In this document: positions 23,894-32,946 of the stretch, piece by piece
Layout of the letters: each line of letters starts with the position of its first letter
Position numbering within the stretch: the first letter of the stretch is position 1
NCBI RefSeq assembly: GCF_000695625.1
Contig: NZ_JMQI01000083.1
Coordinates: 124,001-188,000 of the forward strand
From: Amycolatopsis rifamycinica
GTDB lineage: Bacteria; Actinomycetota; Actinomycetes; Mycobacteriales; Pseudonocardiaceae
Direction of reading: 5' to 3'
DNA: 64,000 nucleotides
The notes under the pieces: model-generated
Databases searched by the model: none
The model's input: only the letters and a program-made list of their open reading frames with translations
What the model was told of the DNA's origin: nothing
Translations under genes and position numbers: made by a program

Positions 23894-25417
23894 ATGGTCC
23901 AGTACGCCGCACCGAACACCGAAGGCAGCGTCGTCAGCTTCGCGTCGCGCTACGACCACTACATCGGCGGGGAGTACGTGCCGCCCGCGAGCGGCCGGTA
24001 CTTCGAGAACCCGACGCCGGTCACCGGGAAGACGTTCTGCGAGGTCGCCCGCGGCACCGCCGAGGACGTCGAGAAGGCGCTCGACGCGGCCCACGGCGCG
24101 GCGCCGGCGTGGGGCCGGACCTCGATCGAGGAGCGGGCGAACACGCTGCTCAAGATCGCCGACCGGATGGAACGGAACCTCGAGGCCATCGCCGTCGCCG
24201 AGTCGTGGGAGAACGGCAAGCCGGTGCGCGAAACGCTGGCCGCCGACATCCCGCTGGCCATCGACCACTTCCGCTACTTCGCCGGCGCCCTGCGCGCGCA
24301 GGAGGGCGGCATCTCGCAGATCGACGAGCACACCGTCGCCTACCACTTCCACGAGCCGCTCGGCGTGGTCGGCCAGATCATCCCGTGGAACTTCCCGATC
24401 CTGATGGCGGTCTGGAAGCTCGCGCCGGCGCTCGCCGCGGGCAACGCGGTCGTGCTCAAGCCGGCCGAGCAGACGCCGGTGTCGATCCACGTGCTGATGT
24501 CGGTCATCGGGGACCTGCTCCCGCCGGGCGTGGTCAACATCGTCAACGGCTTCGGCCTCGAAGCGGGCAAGCCGCTGGCCTCGAGCAACCGCGTCCGCAA
24601 GATTGCGTTCACCGGTGAGACCGCCACCGGGCGGCTGATCCTGCAGTACGCCAGCGAAAACATCATCCCGGTGACGGTCGAGCTCGGCGGCAAGAGCCCG
24701 AACATCTTCTTCGACGACGTCGCGGCGGCCAACGATTCCTTCTACGACAAGGCACAGGAAGGCTTCGCGCTCTTCGCGCTGAACCAGGGCGAGGTCTGCA
24801 CGTGCCCGTCGCGGGCGCTGATCCAGTCCGGCATCCACGACCGGTTCCTCGGCGACGCCGTCGAACGCGTGCGGAAGATCAAGCAGGGCCACCCGCTCGA
24901 CACCGAGACGATGATCGGCGCGCAGGCCTCGGGCGACCAGCTCGAGAAGATCCTGTCCTACATCGACATCGGCAAGCAGGAGGGCGCGGAGATCCTCACC
25001 GGCGGCGCCCGCTCCGACCTCGGCGGCGAGCTCTCCGGCGGCTACTACGTCGAGCCGACGGTGTTCAGCGGCGACAACAAGATGCGGATCTTCCAGGAGG
25101 AGATCTTCGGCCCGGTGGTCTCGGTGACGAAGTTCGACGACTACGCGGACGCGCTGAAGATCGCCAACGACACGCTGTACGGCCTGGGCGCGGGCGTCTG
25201 GTCGCGGGACGGCAACGTCGCCTACCGGGCGGGCCGCGACATCCAGGCGGGCCGCGTGTGGGTGAACAACTACCACGCGTACCCGGCGCACGCGGCCTTC
25301 GGCGGGTACAAGGCGTCCGGCATCGGGCGGGAGACGCACAAGATGATGCTGGACCACTACCAGCAGACGAAGAACCTGCTGGTGTCCTATTCGGACCAGC
25401 CGCTCGGGTTCTTCTGA
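23894..25417 (+). CDS. NAD-dependent aldehyde dehydrogenase (AcoD/ExaC-like)
   Basis: A 507-residue enzyme oxidising aldehydes to acids with NAD. It shows the substrate/NAD motif PWNFPI, the glycine motif FTGETATG, the catalytic Glu in VELGGKSPN and the catalytic Cys in NQGEVCTCPSR. The sequence EVCTCPSR is typical of the acetaldehyde and chloroacetaldehyde-type subgroup. The ATG at 23894 follows GAGGCAGGGA, and the upstream open frame is rejected. The divergent GAF regulator probably activates it in response to an alcohol or aldehyde. The end overlaps a convergent peptidase gene by 31 bases. Confidence 0.93.
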   Translation: MVQYAAPNTEGSVVSFASRYDHYIGGEYVPPASGRYFENPTPVTGKTFCEVARGTAEDVEKALDAAHGAAPAWGRTSIEERANTLLKIADRMERNLEAIAVAESWENGKPVRETLAADIPLAIDHFRYFAGALRAQEGGISQIDEHTVAYHFHEPLGVVGQIIPWNFPILMAVWKLAPALAAGNAVVLKPAEQTPVSIHVLMSVIGDLLPPGVVNIVNGFGLEAGKPLASSNRVRKIAFTGETATGRLILQYASENIIPVTVELGGKSPNIFFDDVAAANDSFYDKAQEGFALFALNQGEVCTCPSRALIQSGIHDRFLGDAVERVRKIKQGHPLDTETMIGAQASGDQLEKILSYIDIGKQEGAEILTGGARSDLGGELSGGYYVEPTVFSGDNKMRIFQEEIFGPVVSVTKFDDYADALKIANDTLYGLGAGVWSRDGNVAYRAGRDIQAGRVWVNNYHAYPAHAAFGGYKASGIGRETHKMMLDHYQQTKNLLVSYSDQPLGFF

Positions 25418-26766
25418 TGCGCGGGCGGCGCTGAGCCCAGCGCGTCGAACAGCGCCGTGGCGAGCACCAGTCCCTCCCGGGCCACCGGGGCGAGCAGGTG
25501 CTCGTCCGGCGCGTGCTGGTTGCAGCCGGGGTACGAGTGCGGCAGCCACAGCGTCGCCAGGCCGAGGACGTCGGTGAACACGTGGTTCGGCAGGCCGCCG
25601 CCGAAGTTGGGCAACAGGGCCACCGGGCGGTCCGCTACCTCGTTCAGCGCCGTCCGGGCCCAGCTCACCCACGGGTTCCCGACCGGGGTGCGGCTCGCGC
25701 GGAAGCCGGCTTCGGTCGTCACCGAAACCATCGGGAACCCCCGCGCGGCCAGGTGCTCGCGGAGGACGGGCGCGATCCGGCCGACGTCCGTCCCGGCGAC
25801 GTAACGCAGCTGCAGCACCGCCCGCGCGCGGCCCGGGATCGCGTTGACCGGGCGGTCGACGTCCGCCGCGGCCAGCGAGAGGACCTCCAGGGTGTTCCAG
25901 CCGTACAACCGCTCGGCGGGGGTCAGCCGCGGGTCGCCCCACGTGTCGTCCGGCTCCGGGACGACGACGTGCGCCAGTGCCTCGCGCACGGACCGCGGCA
26001 GCTCCGGCGGCAGCAGTTCCGGCACCTGGACGCGGCCGTGGCCGTCGACCAGGCTCGCGATCGCGCCGGCCAGTGTCGTGGCCGGGTTGCGCAGGACGCC
26101 GCCCCAGTTGCCCGAGTGGTGACCTCCCGGGTGCAGGTCGACGTCCAGGCCGATCCGGATGCCGCCGCGGGCGCCGAGGAACAACGTCGGTGTCGCCGCG
26201 TCCAGGCGGGGGCCGTCCGAGGCGATCAGGACGTCCGCCGCCAGCAGCTCCTTCTCCTGCGCGGCGAACTCCGCGAGCCCCGGCGAACCGATCTCCTCGC
26301 CGGTCTCGAACAGGAACTTGAGGTTGAAGCCCAGCCGGCCGCGCCCGGCCAGCACCAGCCGCAACGCGGTCAGGTTGATCAGGTGCTGGCCCTTGTTGTC
26401 GGCGGTGCCGCGGCCGTACCAGCGGTCGCCGTCGGCGGTCAGCGTCCACGGGTCCCGGCCTTCGCCCCACGGCCCGGCTTCCCCGACGACGTCGGCGTGG
26501 CCGTAGCACAGCAGCGTCGGCAGCTCGGCCGACTCGAGCCGGACGCCGACGAGGAACGGGCCGCCCGCCGGGTCCGGGTTGACGTGCTGGGTCACCTCGC
26601 AGCCGAGCGCGGTCAACGCCGGTGTCAGGACCTCGTCGAAGTAGGCCTGGATCGCGGCGCGGCCGTCCGCGGCGTCGCTGACCGTGGGGTAGGCGACCAG
26701 CCCGGCCAGCTCGGCGAAGAGAGCGCCGGAGTCGACGTGGGCGCGGGCCTGGCCGAGCAGTTCCAT
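25387..26766 (-). CDS. M20-family metallopeptidase (dipeptidase type)
   Basis: A 459-residue cytoplasmic zinc peptidase. Metal-binding and catalytic motifs are visible: YGHADVV, GRGTADNKGQH, the Glu pair in FETGEEIGSPG, and a late HxPDEHL (NQHAPDEHLL). An internal dimerisation domain lies at about residues 205-330. M20 members of this length cleave dipeptides such as carnosine-like substrates. It stands alone, divergent from the MOSC gene. Confidence 0.9.
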   Translation of the reverse strand: MELLGQARAHVDSGALFAELAGLVAYPTVSDAADGRAAIQAYFDEVLTPALTALGCEVTQHVNPDPAGGPFLVGVRLESAELPTLLCYGHADVVGEAGPWGEGRDPWTLTADGDRWYGRGTADNKGQHLINLTALRLVLAGRGRLGFNLKFLFETGEEIGSPGLAEFAAQEKELLAADVLIASDGPRLDAATPTLFLGARGGIRIGLDVDLHPGGHHSGNWGGVLRNPATTLAGAIASLVDGHGRVQVPELLPPELPRSVREALAHVVVPEPDDTWGDPRLTPAERLYGWNTLEVLSLAAADVDRPVNAIPGRARAVLQLRYVAGTDVGRIAPVLREHLAARGFPMVSVTTEAGFRASRTPVGNPWVSWARTALNEVADRPVALLPNFGGGLPNHVFTDVLGLATLWLPHSYPGCNQHAPDEHLLAPVAREGLVLATALFDALGSAPPAHQKNPSGWSE

Positions 26767-26791
26767 GACCGCCAGCCTAAAGGCGGCGAAC

Positions 26792-26810
26792 TATACGAAC
26801 GGTCGTGCTA
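26792..26810. promoter_or_regulatory. Candidate TetR operator upstream of the MOSC gene
   Basis: The sequence TATACGAACGGTCGTGCTA has ACGA-N4-TCGT symmetry with outer TA pairs, a form common for TetR operators. It overlaps the probable -10 TACCTT (26809) that lies eight bases before the ATG. The downstream TetR gene in the same operon is the likely ligand-responsive repressor. Confidence 0.55.
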
Positions 26811-26821
26811 CCTTCTGCCTC

Positions 26822-27505
26822 ATGAACGTCGACGGCGTGTTTGTGGGGGAACCGAGCGTGCTGGGCCTCCGGCGGGACCGGCCGGTGCTGAGCGCGATCA
26901 CGAAGGCCCGGGTCACGGCCCCGGAGCTGAACCTGACCGAGCTGAACCTCGACGGCGACCGGCAGGCTGACCTCACCGTGCACGGCGGGGTCGACAAAGC
27001 GGTCTACGTCTACCCGGCCGAGCACTACCCGGCCTGGGCGGCCGACGGCCTCGAGGCCGAACCGGGCGGCTTCGGCGAGAACGTCTCGCTGTCCGGGGCC
27101 ACCGAGGACGACGTCCGGGTCGGGGACGTCTGGGCCTGGGGTGACGCGCTGGTCCAGGTTTCGCAGCCGCGGCAGCCGTGCTTCAAGCTGGCCATGAAGA
27201 CCGGCCGCAAGGACGTCACGCCGCTGATGATCGACAGCGGGCGCAGCGGCTGGTACCTGCGCGTGCTGCGGCCCGGCACGGTGCCGACGGCCGGGCCGGT
27301 CGAGCTGGCCGAACGCGCGGACGGCCCGACCATCGCCGAGGTGTACCTGGTCGCCTTCGCCAACTACGGGCAGCTGCCGGAGGACAAGGTCGGGGCCGCG
27401 CTCGACCTCGCCGACCGCGTGCTGGCCACGCCCGCGCTCGCGGCGTCCTTCCGCGGCGGCGTGCAGTCCACTGTGGACCGCTGGCGGGCGCGGCGTGCCG
27501 GTTGA
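26822..27505 (+). CDS. MOSC domain protein (YiiM-like)
   Basis: A 227-residue MOSC protein. This family binds sulfur or molybdenum cofactor groups and includes 6-N-hydroxylaminopurine-reducing YiiM. It contains DLTVHGGVDKAVYVYP and the conserved Cys in QPRQPCFKLA, plus GWYLRVLRPG. The ATG at 26822 is only eight bases after a -10-like TACCTT, so the message may be leaderless. It is followed, with an 11-base overlap, by a TetR gene, giving an autoregulated two-gene unit. Confidence 0.88.
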   Translation: MNVDGVFVGEPSVLGLRRDRPVLSAITKARVTAPELNLTELNLDGDRQADLTVHGGVDKAVYVYPAEHYPAWAADGLEAEPGGFGENVSLSGATEDDVRVGDVWAWGDALVQVSQPRQPCFKLAMKTGRKDVTPLMIDSGRSGWYLRVLRPGTVPTAGPVELAERADGPTIAEVYLVAFANYGQLPEDKVGAALDLADRVLATPALAASFRGGVQSTVDRWRARRAG

Positions 27506-28121
27506 CGGCCGGATCGCCCGCGGCGACGCGACCCGGCGCCTGGTGCTGCGCCGGGCCGTGGACGTCGCTTCGGTCGACGGCCTGGAGGGCCTGTCCCTCG
27601 GCCGGCTGGCGGCCGAGCTGGAGCTGAGCAAGAGCGGGGTGTTCGCGCTCTTCGGCTCCAAGGAGGAACTGCAGCTCGCGACGATCGACGCGGCGTGGGA
27701 GATCTTCCGCTCCCACGTCGTGGCCCCGGCGCGGGCGGAGGCACCCGGGCTGCCGCGGCTGCGCGCGGTGTGCGAGAAGTGGCTGGACTACTCCGAACAG
27801 CGGGTCTTCCCGGGCGGGTGCTTCTTCTTCAACGTCGGCGCGGAGTTCGACGCGCGCCCGGGCCGGGTGCACGACGCGGTGGCGGCGGCGAGCGGTGCGT
27901 TCGCCGCCTTCCTCCGGGAAACCGCGGAGGAGGCGGTCGCGCTCGGGCACCTCCGCGCGGACGCCGAGGTGCTGGCCTTCGAGCTCCACGCGCTGGGCCG
28001 CGCGGCCAACGCCGACGCCGTCCTCGACGGCGGCACCCGGCCCTACGCGCTGGCCCGCCGCGCGATCCGGGCGCGGCTGGGCTTGGCGGGGCCTGGCTCG
28101 GCGGGCCGGCCCGGCGCGTGA
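27495..28121 (+). CDS. TetR-family regulator
   Basis: A 208-residue repressor type with HTH at residues about 30-50 (LSLGRLAAELELSKSGVFALF) and a ligand domain containing WLDYSEQRVFPGGCFFFNV, typical of the subgroup with a TetR_C_6-like C-terminus. It starts at a GTG inside the MOSC gene. It probably represses its own operon through the ACGA-N4-TCGT site at 26792. Confidence 0.88.
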   Translation: MPVDGRIARGDATRRLVLRRAVDVASVDGLEGLSLGRLAAELELSKSGVFALFGSKEELQLATIDAAWEIFRSHVVAPARAEAPGLPRLRAVCEKWLDYSEQRVFPGGCFFFNVGAEFDARPGRVHDAVAAASGAFAAFLRETAEEAVALGHLRADAEVLAFELHALGRAANADAVLDGGTRPYALARRAIRARLGLAGPGSAGRPGA

Positions 28122-28162
28122 TCCCGGCCCGGCGGGCCGGCGCCCGTGATGTCGGGTTTCGG

Positions 28163-28192
28163 TTGACTTCGCCGGTGTGTTCTCCGTAAGAT
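28163..28192 (+). promoter_or_regulatory. Sigma-70 type promoter
   Basis: TTGACT, 18 bases, TAAGAT. It is the best consensus-like promoter in the window and lies about 58 bases before the ATG of the small secreted protein. Confidence 0.7.
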
Positions 28193-28250
28193 CGGTTTCG
28201 GATCGGGGATTCGGGGGCGGCCTTGGCTGCCTTTTCAGGGGGATAAAACT

Positions 28251-28724
28251 GTGAAGAAGTTCGTGCGCCCGCTTGTCGCGGGTGCTCTTTCTGCTGCCGT
28301 TCTGCCGTTCGTTTCCGGGACCGCCGTCGCGGACGACGTGCCGCCGCCGATCGTCGAGGAGTACGACTACCCCGGCGCCGACGCGATCTACGCGCAGTAC
28401 CACATCCGGCTGCTCAAGGGCGACGGGCACATCCTGTTCACCGACTGCGGCGCGACCGGCCCGCTCGTCAAGGTGTGGAGCCGGATCGCCGAGCGTTCCT
28501 ACTTCTGCTTCCGCGTCACCGGGGAATCCGGTTTCCTGACCATGGACGTCCCCGACGTCTTCGCGATCACCGGCGACACCCACGAGCTCAAGGCCACCGT
28601 GGTGATCAAGGGCACCGCGACGCCCACCGACGTCATCAAGAACACCTACACGCCGGTCGGCGAGGGCGTCGACCCGCAGAACGGGTTCACGCCGCTCGTC
28701 GAATTGCGATCCGGCCGATCCTGA
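28251..28724 (+). CDS. Small secreted protein of unknown function
   Basis: A 157-residue protein with a clear signal peptide (MKKFVRPLVAGALSAAVLPF, cleavage near TAVADD). The mature part of about 130 residues has two cysteines (DCGAT and FCFRV) that could form a disulfide, and it is beta-rich. No family is recognised. The start has AGGGGGATAA upstream. Its consensus promoter suggests strong constitutive expression. It is followed on the same strand by the ALF-repeat protein after 111 bases, without obvious coupling. Confidence 0.75.
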   Translation: MKKFVRPLVAGALSAAVLPFVSGTAVADDVPPPIVEEYDYPGADAIYAQYHIRLLKGDGHILFTDCGATGPLVKVWSRIAERSYFCFRVTGESGFLTMDVPDVFAITGDTHELKATVVIKGTATPTDVIKNTYTPVGEGVDPQNGFTPLVELRSGRS

Positions 28725-28835
28725 TTCGACCGGTGACGCACCGCTGATCGGTATTCCATCCATTCACGCGGTCCGGCCGCGCTGATTTTCCGCTCGGCCG
28801 GATCCGCGATTTCGTCGTGCCCAGGGGGAGACGAG

Positions 28836-31800
28836 ATGAAATCGTTCCGCAGACCCGTGGCCGCCGTGCTCGCCGCGGTCGGCGTCCTTTCCGGGGTGAC
28901 CGCGCTGCCCGCGGCCGCCGCCGAACCGGCGCCGCCGAGCGAGCGGCTCCAGGCCCTCGAACAGCTCCGGACCGGCGGTCCCGGCGTCCAGACCGCCGCC
29001 GAGCGGGCCCTCACCGGCTCCGACGCGGACGTGCACGCCTTCCTCGCCGCCGGGCTCGCCGTCGCCGCCGAGCAGGACCTGCGCGTGCGCCTCTCGCAGC
29101 TCGTCTCCCGGGCGGGCCCGGGGCTGCGGCGCGCCCTGCAGACCGCGGCCGGCGGCACGGTCCCGCAGATGCAGGCCTTCCTCGACACCGGCTGGCAACA
29201 GCCCACCCTCGACGACCTGCGCGTGCAGGTCACCCAGGCGCTGGCCTCGGGCGGCCCGGGCGTCAAGCGCGCCGCGCAGGCGGCGCTGGCCGGCACCCCG
29301 GAGCAGCAGCGCGAATTCCTCAGCACCGGCCGGGCGCGGGCCCAGGCCGGCGACGACCGCGTGCGCGTCACCCAGCTGATGGCGGCGGGCGGCCCCCAGG
29401 TCAAGCGGGCCGCCCAGATCGCGCTGGACGGCACCGACGAAGACCTCTCGCGCTTCCTCACCGCCGGCTACCCGGTCGCGGTCGCCCAAGACCACGAAAC
29501 CCTGACCGTGGCCCAGCTCGCGGACCTCGCGGCGGATGCGCAGGCGCGCGCCGCGGTCCAGACGGAAGCCGCGAAGGAAGCCGCCGCCCAGGCCCTGCAG
29601 GCCGCCGAGCTCGCCAAGCAGGCGGCTCTGCGGGCGGCCCAGGAGACCGAGGCGGCCCGCAACGACTCCCTGACCGCGGCCGCTGCGGCCGGCCGGGCCG
29701 CGGACGCGGCGAGGCGGGCCGCCGAGGCGGCCAGGACGGCGATCCGGGCGGCCTCCGCGGCCACCGAGTCGGCGCGGATCGCGGCGAGCGCGGCGTCCCA
29801 GGCCGCCACCGCCGCCGTGCAGGCCGGCCAGGCCGCGACCAACGCGCGCAACGCGGCGGCCGCGGCAGCGTCCGATGCCGGTCAGGCGGACCGGGCCCGG
29901 CAGGCCGCGCTCGACGCCCGTCAGGTCTCGTGGAACGCCCGCAAGGCCGCCGACGCCGCCCGTGGTGCGGTGGCCGCGGCCCTCGCCGCCGCCGGTGCCG
30001 CCAGCGCCGCCGCGTCCGCCGGTCAGCACGCCACCGCGGCCGGTGACGCCGCCGACGCCGCCGGCGGGTTCGCCGAGCAGGCCGGCGCGCAGGCCGAACG
30101 CGCCCGGCGCGCGGCCCAGCAGGCGAAGCGCCAGGCCGCCGAGGCCACCCGGGCGGCGAACGCCGCCACCGCACTGGCGAACGAGGCGGTCGGCGCGGCC
30201 AACCAGGCCGCCGCGGCCGCGGATTCGGCCGCCGCGCACGCCGAGGCGGCGGCCACCGCCGCCGAGGAAGCCGCGGCCCACGCCGGGGAAGCCGCGCACG
30301 CGGCCGAACGAGCCGAAACCGCCGCGCGCGAAGCCGACAACGCCGCGAAGGACGCGAAGACCGCGGCCGACACCGCCGCGACCGTCGCCGAGACCGCGCG
30401 CAAGGCCGACGAGGAGCGGCTGGCCCAGCAGGAGGCGGAGGAGACGACCGACGCCGAAGCCGCGAAGGAAGCCGAAGCGGACGCCCAGGCGGACGCCACC
30501 TGGACCGCCGGGGAAGAAGCGAAGCTCGACGCCGAAACCCAGCGCCTGCTCGCCGAAGCGCGGACGCCGGGCGCCGACCCGGCCGTGGTGACCCGCAACG
30601 GCCGCAAGGCCGCGGCGGCCCTGCGCAAGCTCGGCGGCCCGTTCACCCGCACCGCCGCGGACACGGCGCTGATCGGCGACGACTACGACGTCAAGGCGTT
30701 CGTCACCACCGTCCAGCCGGCGACCGTGCACAAGGACGACCGGGCCAGCGTCGCGGCCATCGCGGCGTCCACGGCCCACCCGGCCGAGGCGACGACCGCA
30801 CGGACCGCGATGGCCGGCACCGACGCGCAGGTGCAGGACTTCCTGCGCAACCGCCGGTACCCCGGCAGCGAAACCGACGACCGGGTGCTCGCCACCCAGA
30901 TCGTCGCCGGGGGCGGACCCGGCGTGCAGGCCGCGGGACGGCGGGCGCTCGACGGCACCGCCGACGACGTCCGGGCGTTCCTGCGCACCGGGCAGTACAC
31001 CGCCCGGGAGGCCGATGACCGGGTGCTGGCCACGCAGGCCGTCTCGACCGGCGGGCCGGAGGTCCGTGCCTCGGCACGGGCCGCGCTGGCCGGGCCGGCG
31101 GGGGTGGTCCGGACGTTCCTGGAGTCCGGGCTGTACCGGGCGAGGCAGCGGGACGCGCTGACCGCGACCCACCGGGCCGAGGTCGCCGGGTACGTCGCCG
31201 ACGCCGCCCGCTCGGCGGCGCTGGCCCGCCAGAACGCGGCCGAGGCGGCCAAGGCCGCCGCGGTGGCCCGGGGCGCGGCCGAGGACGCGGCCCGCTACGC
31301 CCAGCAGGCCAAGGACTCCGCGGACCTGGCCAAGACCTACGCCGCGCAGGCCGCCGCGTCGGCCCAGGACGCCAAGGCGTCGGCGGACGCGGCGGTGCAG
31401 TCGGCGAACCAGGCCCGGCAGGCCGAGGCCGCCGCCCAGCAGGCGGCCCAGCAGGCCCAGCAGTCGGCGAACCGGGCGCAGGCGTCCGCTTCGGACGCGG
31501 CGGCGTCGGCCTCCGACGCCCGGGCGGCCGCCGACGCCGCGGCCGCGTCCGCCGCGGCCGCCAACCTCAGCCGGGACCAGGCCGTGCAGGCCGCGGCCGA
31601 CGCCTTCCAGCGGACGATCGACCTCTACCTGCGGGAGATCGCCGAGGCCGCGGGCGGCAGCCGTCCGGACATGACCGACCCCGACGGGCATCCCTACAGC
31701 GACGACCAGGCGGGCCACCCGGCCTACCACGAGCCGGCGCCGTGGGAGCGGGCCGCGCTGCAGGAGTACATCCACATGCTCTCCACGGAGCAGGGCGCGG

Positions 31801-32333
31801 CGGCGCTGTTCGTCTGCAACAACCGGCCGATCACCTGCGCCCTGTTCAACCACTGGGCGAGGGCGAGCGGCAAGGACTACGTCCTGAGCGGAGACCAGAT
31901 GAACAGCTTCTACAACGACCCGCAGTGGCAGGCCGCGCTCAACGGCAAGCTGGCGGCCTACGCCAACCAGGCGGCGGCCAAGTGCACCGGGCCGGTCGGG
32001 TCCACCTGCGCGCTGAAGCTGGACACGAACTGGCTCGGCGGGCAGTTCACCGAGGTGTCCGACCACATCTTCGCGTTGCACTCGTTCGAGTACCGGGTCA
32101 CCGGCGACCTGACCGCCCGGGTGACCGGCGACGGGACGGTGCGGCTGACCGGCGGCTACCGGGTGGACCTCAAGAAGGCGTACAACTTCGACCCGGAGAA
32201 GCCGCCGATCACCGTGCACGGGGTCGACTACAATGTGAAGGACCTGGCGCAGATGCCGACGGTCGGCCTCGCGCAGGACTTCACCGTGGTGGGCAGCACG
32301 AACCAGAACCTCGACGTCGCGGGGCACCGATGA
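28836..32333 (+). CDS. Secreted ALF-repeat and coiled-coil protein, possible polymorphic toxin
   Basis: A 1165-residue exported protein with a signal peptide ending near PAAAAEP. Order: four ALF repeats (about 25-210, pattern GGPGV-x-x-AA-x-x-AL-x-G-x-x-x-x-x-x-x-FL), an Ala-rich coiled coil (about 225-580), four more ALF repeats (about 585-775), a second coiled coil (about 780-935), and a distinct C-terminal domain (about 950-1165) with HPYSDDQ, CNNRPITCALFNHWA and repeated VTGD units. Repeats plus a long helical stalk plus a unique tip domain is the layout of polymorphic toxins. The tip domain is not recognised. GGGGGAGA precedes the ATG. The lipoprotein that follows may be its partner or immunity protein. 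Confidence 0.8.
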   Translation: MKSFRRPVAAVLAAVGVLSGVTALPAAAAEPAPPSERLQALEQLRTGGPGVQTAAERALTGSDADVHAFLAAGLAVAAEQDLRVRLSQLVSRAGPGLRRALQTAAGGTVPQMQAFLDTGWQQPTLDDLRVQVTQALASGGPGVKRAAQAALAGTPEQQREFLSTGRARAQAGDDRVRVTQLMAAGGPQVKRAAQIALDGTDEDLSRFLTAGYPVAVAQDHETLTVAQLADLAADAQARAAVQTEAAKEAAAQALQAAELAKQAALRAAQETEAARNDSLTAAAAAGRAADAARRAAEAARTAIRAASAATESARIAASAASQAATAAVQAGQAATNARNAAAAAASDAGQADRARQAALDARQVSWNARKAADAARGAVAAALAAAGAASAAASAGQHATAAGDAADAAGGFAEQAGAQAERARRAAQQAKRQAAEATRAANAATALANEAVGAANQAAAAADSAAAHAEAAATAAEEAAAHAGEAAHAAERAETAAREADNAAKDAKTAADTAATVAETARKADEERLAQQEAEETTDAEAAKEAEADAQADATWTAGEEAKLDAETQRLLAEARTPGADPAVVTRNGRKAAAALRKLGGPFTRTAADTALIGDDYDVKAFVTTVQPATVHKDDRASVAAIAASTAHPAEATTARTAMAGTDAQVQDFLRNRRYPGSETDDRVLATQIVAGGGPGVQAAGRRALDGTADDVRAFLRTGQYTAREADDRVLATQAVSTGGPEVRASARAALAGPAGVVRTFLESGLYRARQRDALTATHRAEVAGYVADAARSAALARQNAAEAAKAAAVARGAAEDAARYAQQAKDSADLAKTYAAQAAASAQDAKASADAAVQSANQARQAEAAAQQAAQQAQQSANRAQASASDAAASASDARAAADAAAASAAAANLSRDQAVQAAADAFQRTIDLYLREIAEAAGGSRPDMTDPDGHPYSDDQAGHPAYHEPAPWERAALQEYIHMLSTEQGAAALFVCNNRPITCALFNHWARASGKDYVLSGDQMNSFYNDPQWQAALNGKLAAYANQAAAKCTGPVGSTCALKLDTNWLGGQFTEVSDHIFALHSFEYRVTGDLTARVTGDGTVRLTGGYRVDLKKAYNFDPEKPPITVHGVDYNVKDLAQMPTVGLAQDFTVVGSTNQNLDVAGHR

Positions 32334-32367
32334 ATCCGCCGAATCCGCCGGAATCACGAGGAGTGCG

Positions 32368-32892
32368 ATGCGTGCACGGCCGCTGACGGCCGTTCTCGGG
32401 CTCCTCGCCGCGGCCGCCGTGCTGGCCGGCTGCGGCAAGGAGCCCGACCCGCGGGCGTACCCGGGCAGCGAGAGCGGGGTGAGCTGGGAGGACGCCGCGG
32501 CGCGGTACCGGATCTCGCTCCCGTCGTGCCCGGTCGAGGGCTTCCGCTTCGACGTCCAGCCGCCGCTCACCGACCGGCTGGCGTTCACCTTCACCGCGGC
32601 GAAGTCCTGTGTGGACGGTTACCTGCGGCAGTACGGCGCCGACCCGGCGAAACCGTTCGGGCACTGGCCGACGGGGGTGTCGGGGACCACGGGCGGGGCC
32701 ACCATCGGGCCGTCCGCCCCGCCGTTCGACGCGGACGAAATGCAGCGGTTCGGGTGGGTGCTCGACCCGGCCGTGCGGTACGACGAGTACGACACCTTCC
32801 ACGCGCCGGACCGGTGGTCGACGTTCAAGGTGCTCGTCAAACCGGGACCCGACCGGGAAGTCGTCTACCTCCGCAGCGTCACCCTCGGCTGA
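32368..32892 (+). CDS. Lipoprotein downstream of ALF-repeat protein
   Basis: A 174-residue exported lipoprotein. A hydrophobic N-terminus ends in the lipobox LAGC (Cys about residue 26), giving a membrane-anchored protein. The mature domain contains CPVEGFRFDVQPPLTDRLAF and a Cys in AAKSCVDGY. No family is recognised. It starts 34 bases after the large secreted protein, on the same strand, and the unit ends in a perfect terminator. The arrangement fits a toxin with an envelope-anchored immunity or docking protein (inference). Confidence 0.75.
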   Translation: MRARPLTAVLGLLAAAAVLAGCGKEPDPRAYPGSESGVSWEDAAARYRISLPSCPVEGFRFDVQPPLTDRLAFTFTAAKSCVDGYLRQYGADPAKPFGHWPTGVSGTTGGATIGPSAPPFDADEMQRFGWVLDPAVRYDEYDTFHAPDRWSTFKVLVKPGPDREVVYLRSVTLG

Positions 32893-32893
32893 G

Positions 32894-32939
32894 GTCGTGA
32901 GGGGTAAGGCCGCTTCCGACCGGCCTTACCCCTCACGAC
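32894..32939. terminator. Bidirectional hairpin between convergent genes
   Basis: A perfect 19-bp stem, GTCGTGAGGGGTAAGGCCG with its reverse complement, around an 8-base loop. It begins two bases after the lipoprotein stop and ends 7 bases before the stop of the reverse-strand hexosaminidase. Confidence 0.88.
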
Positions 32940-32946
32940 GGGGCGC

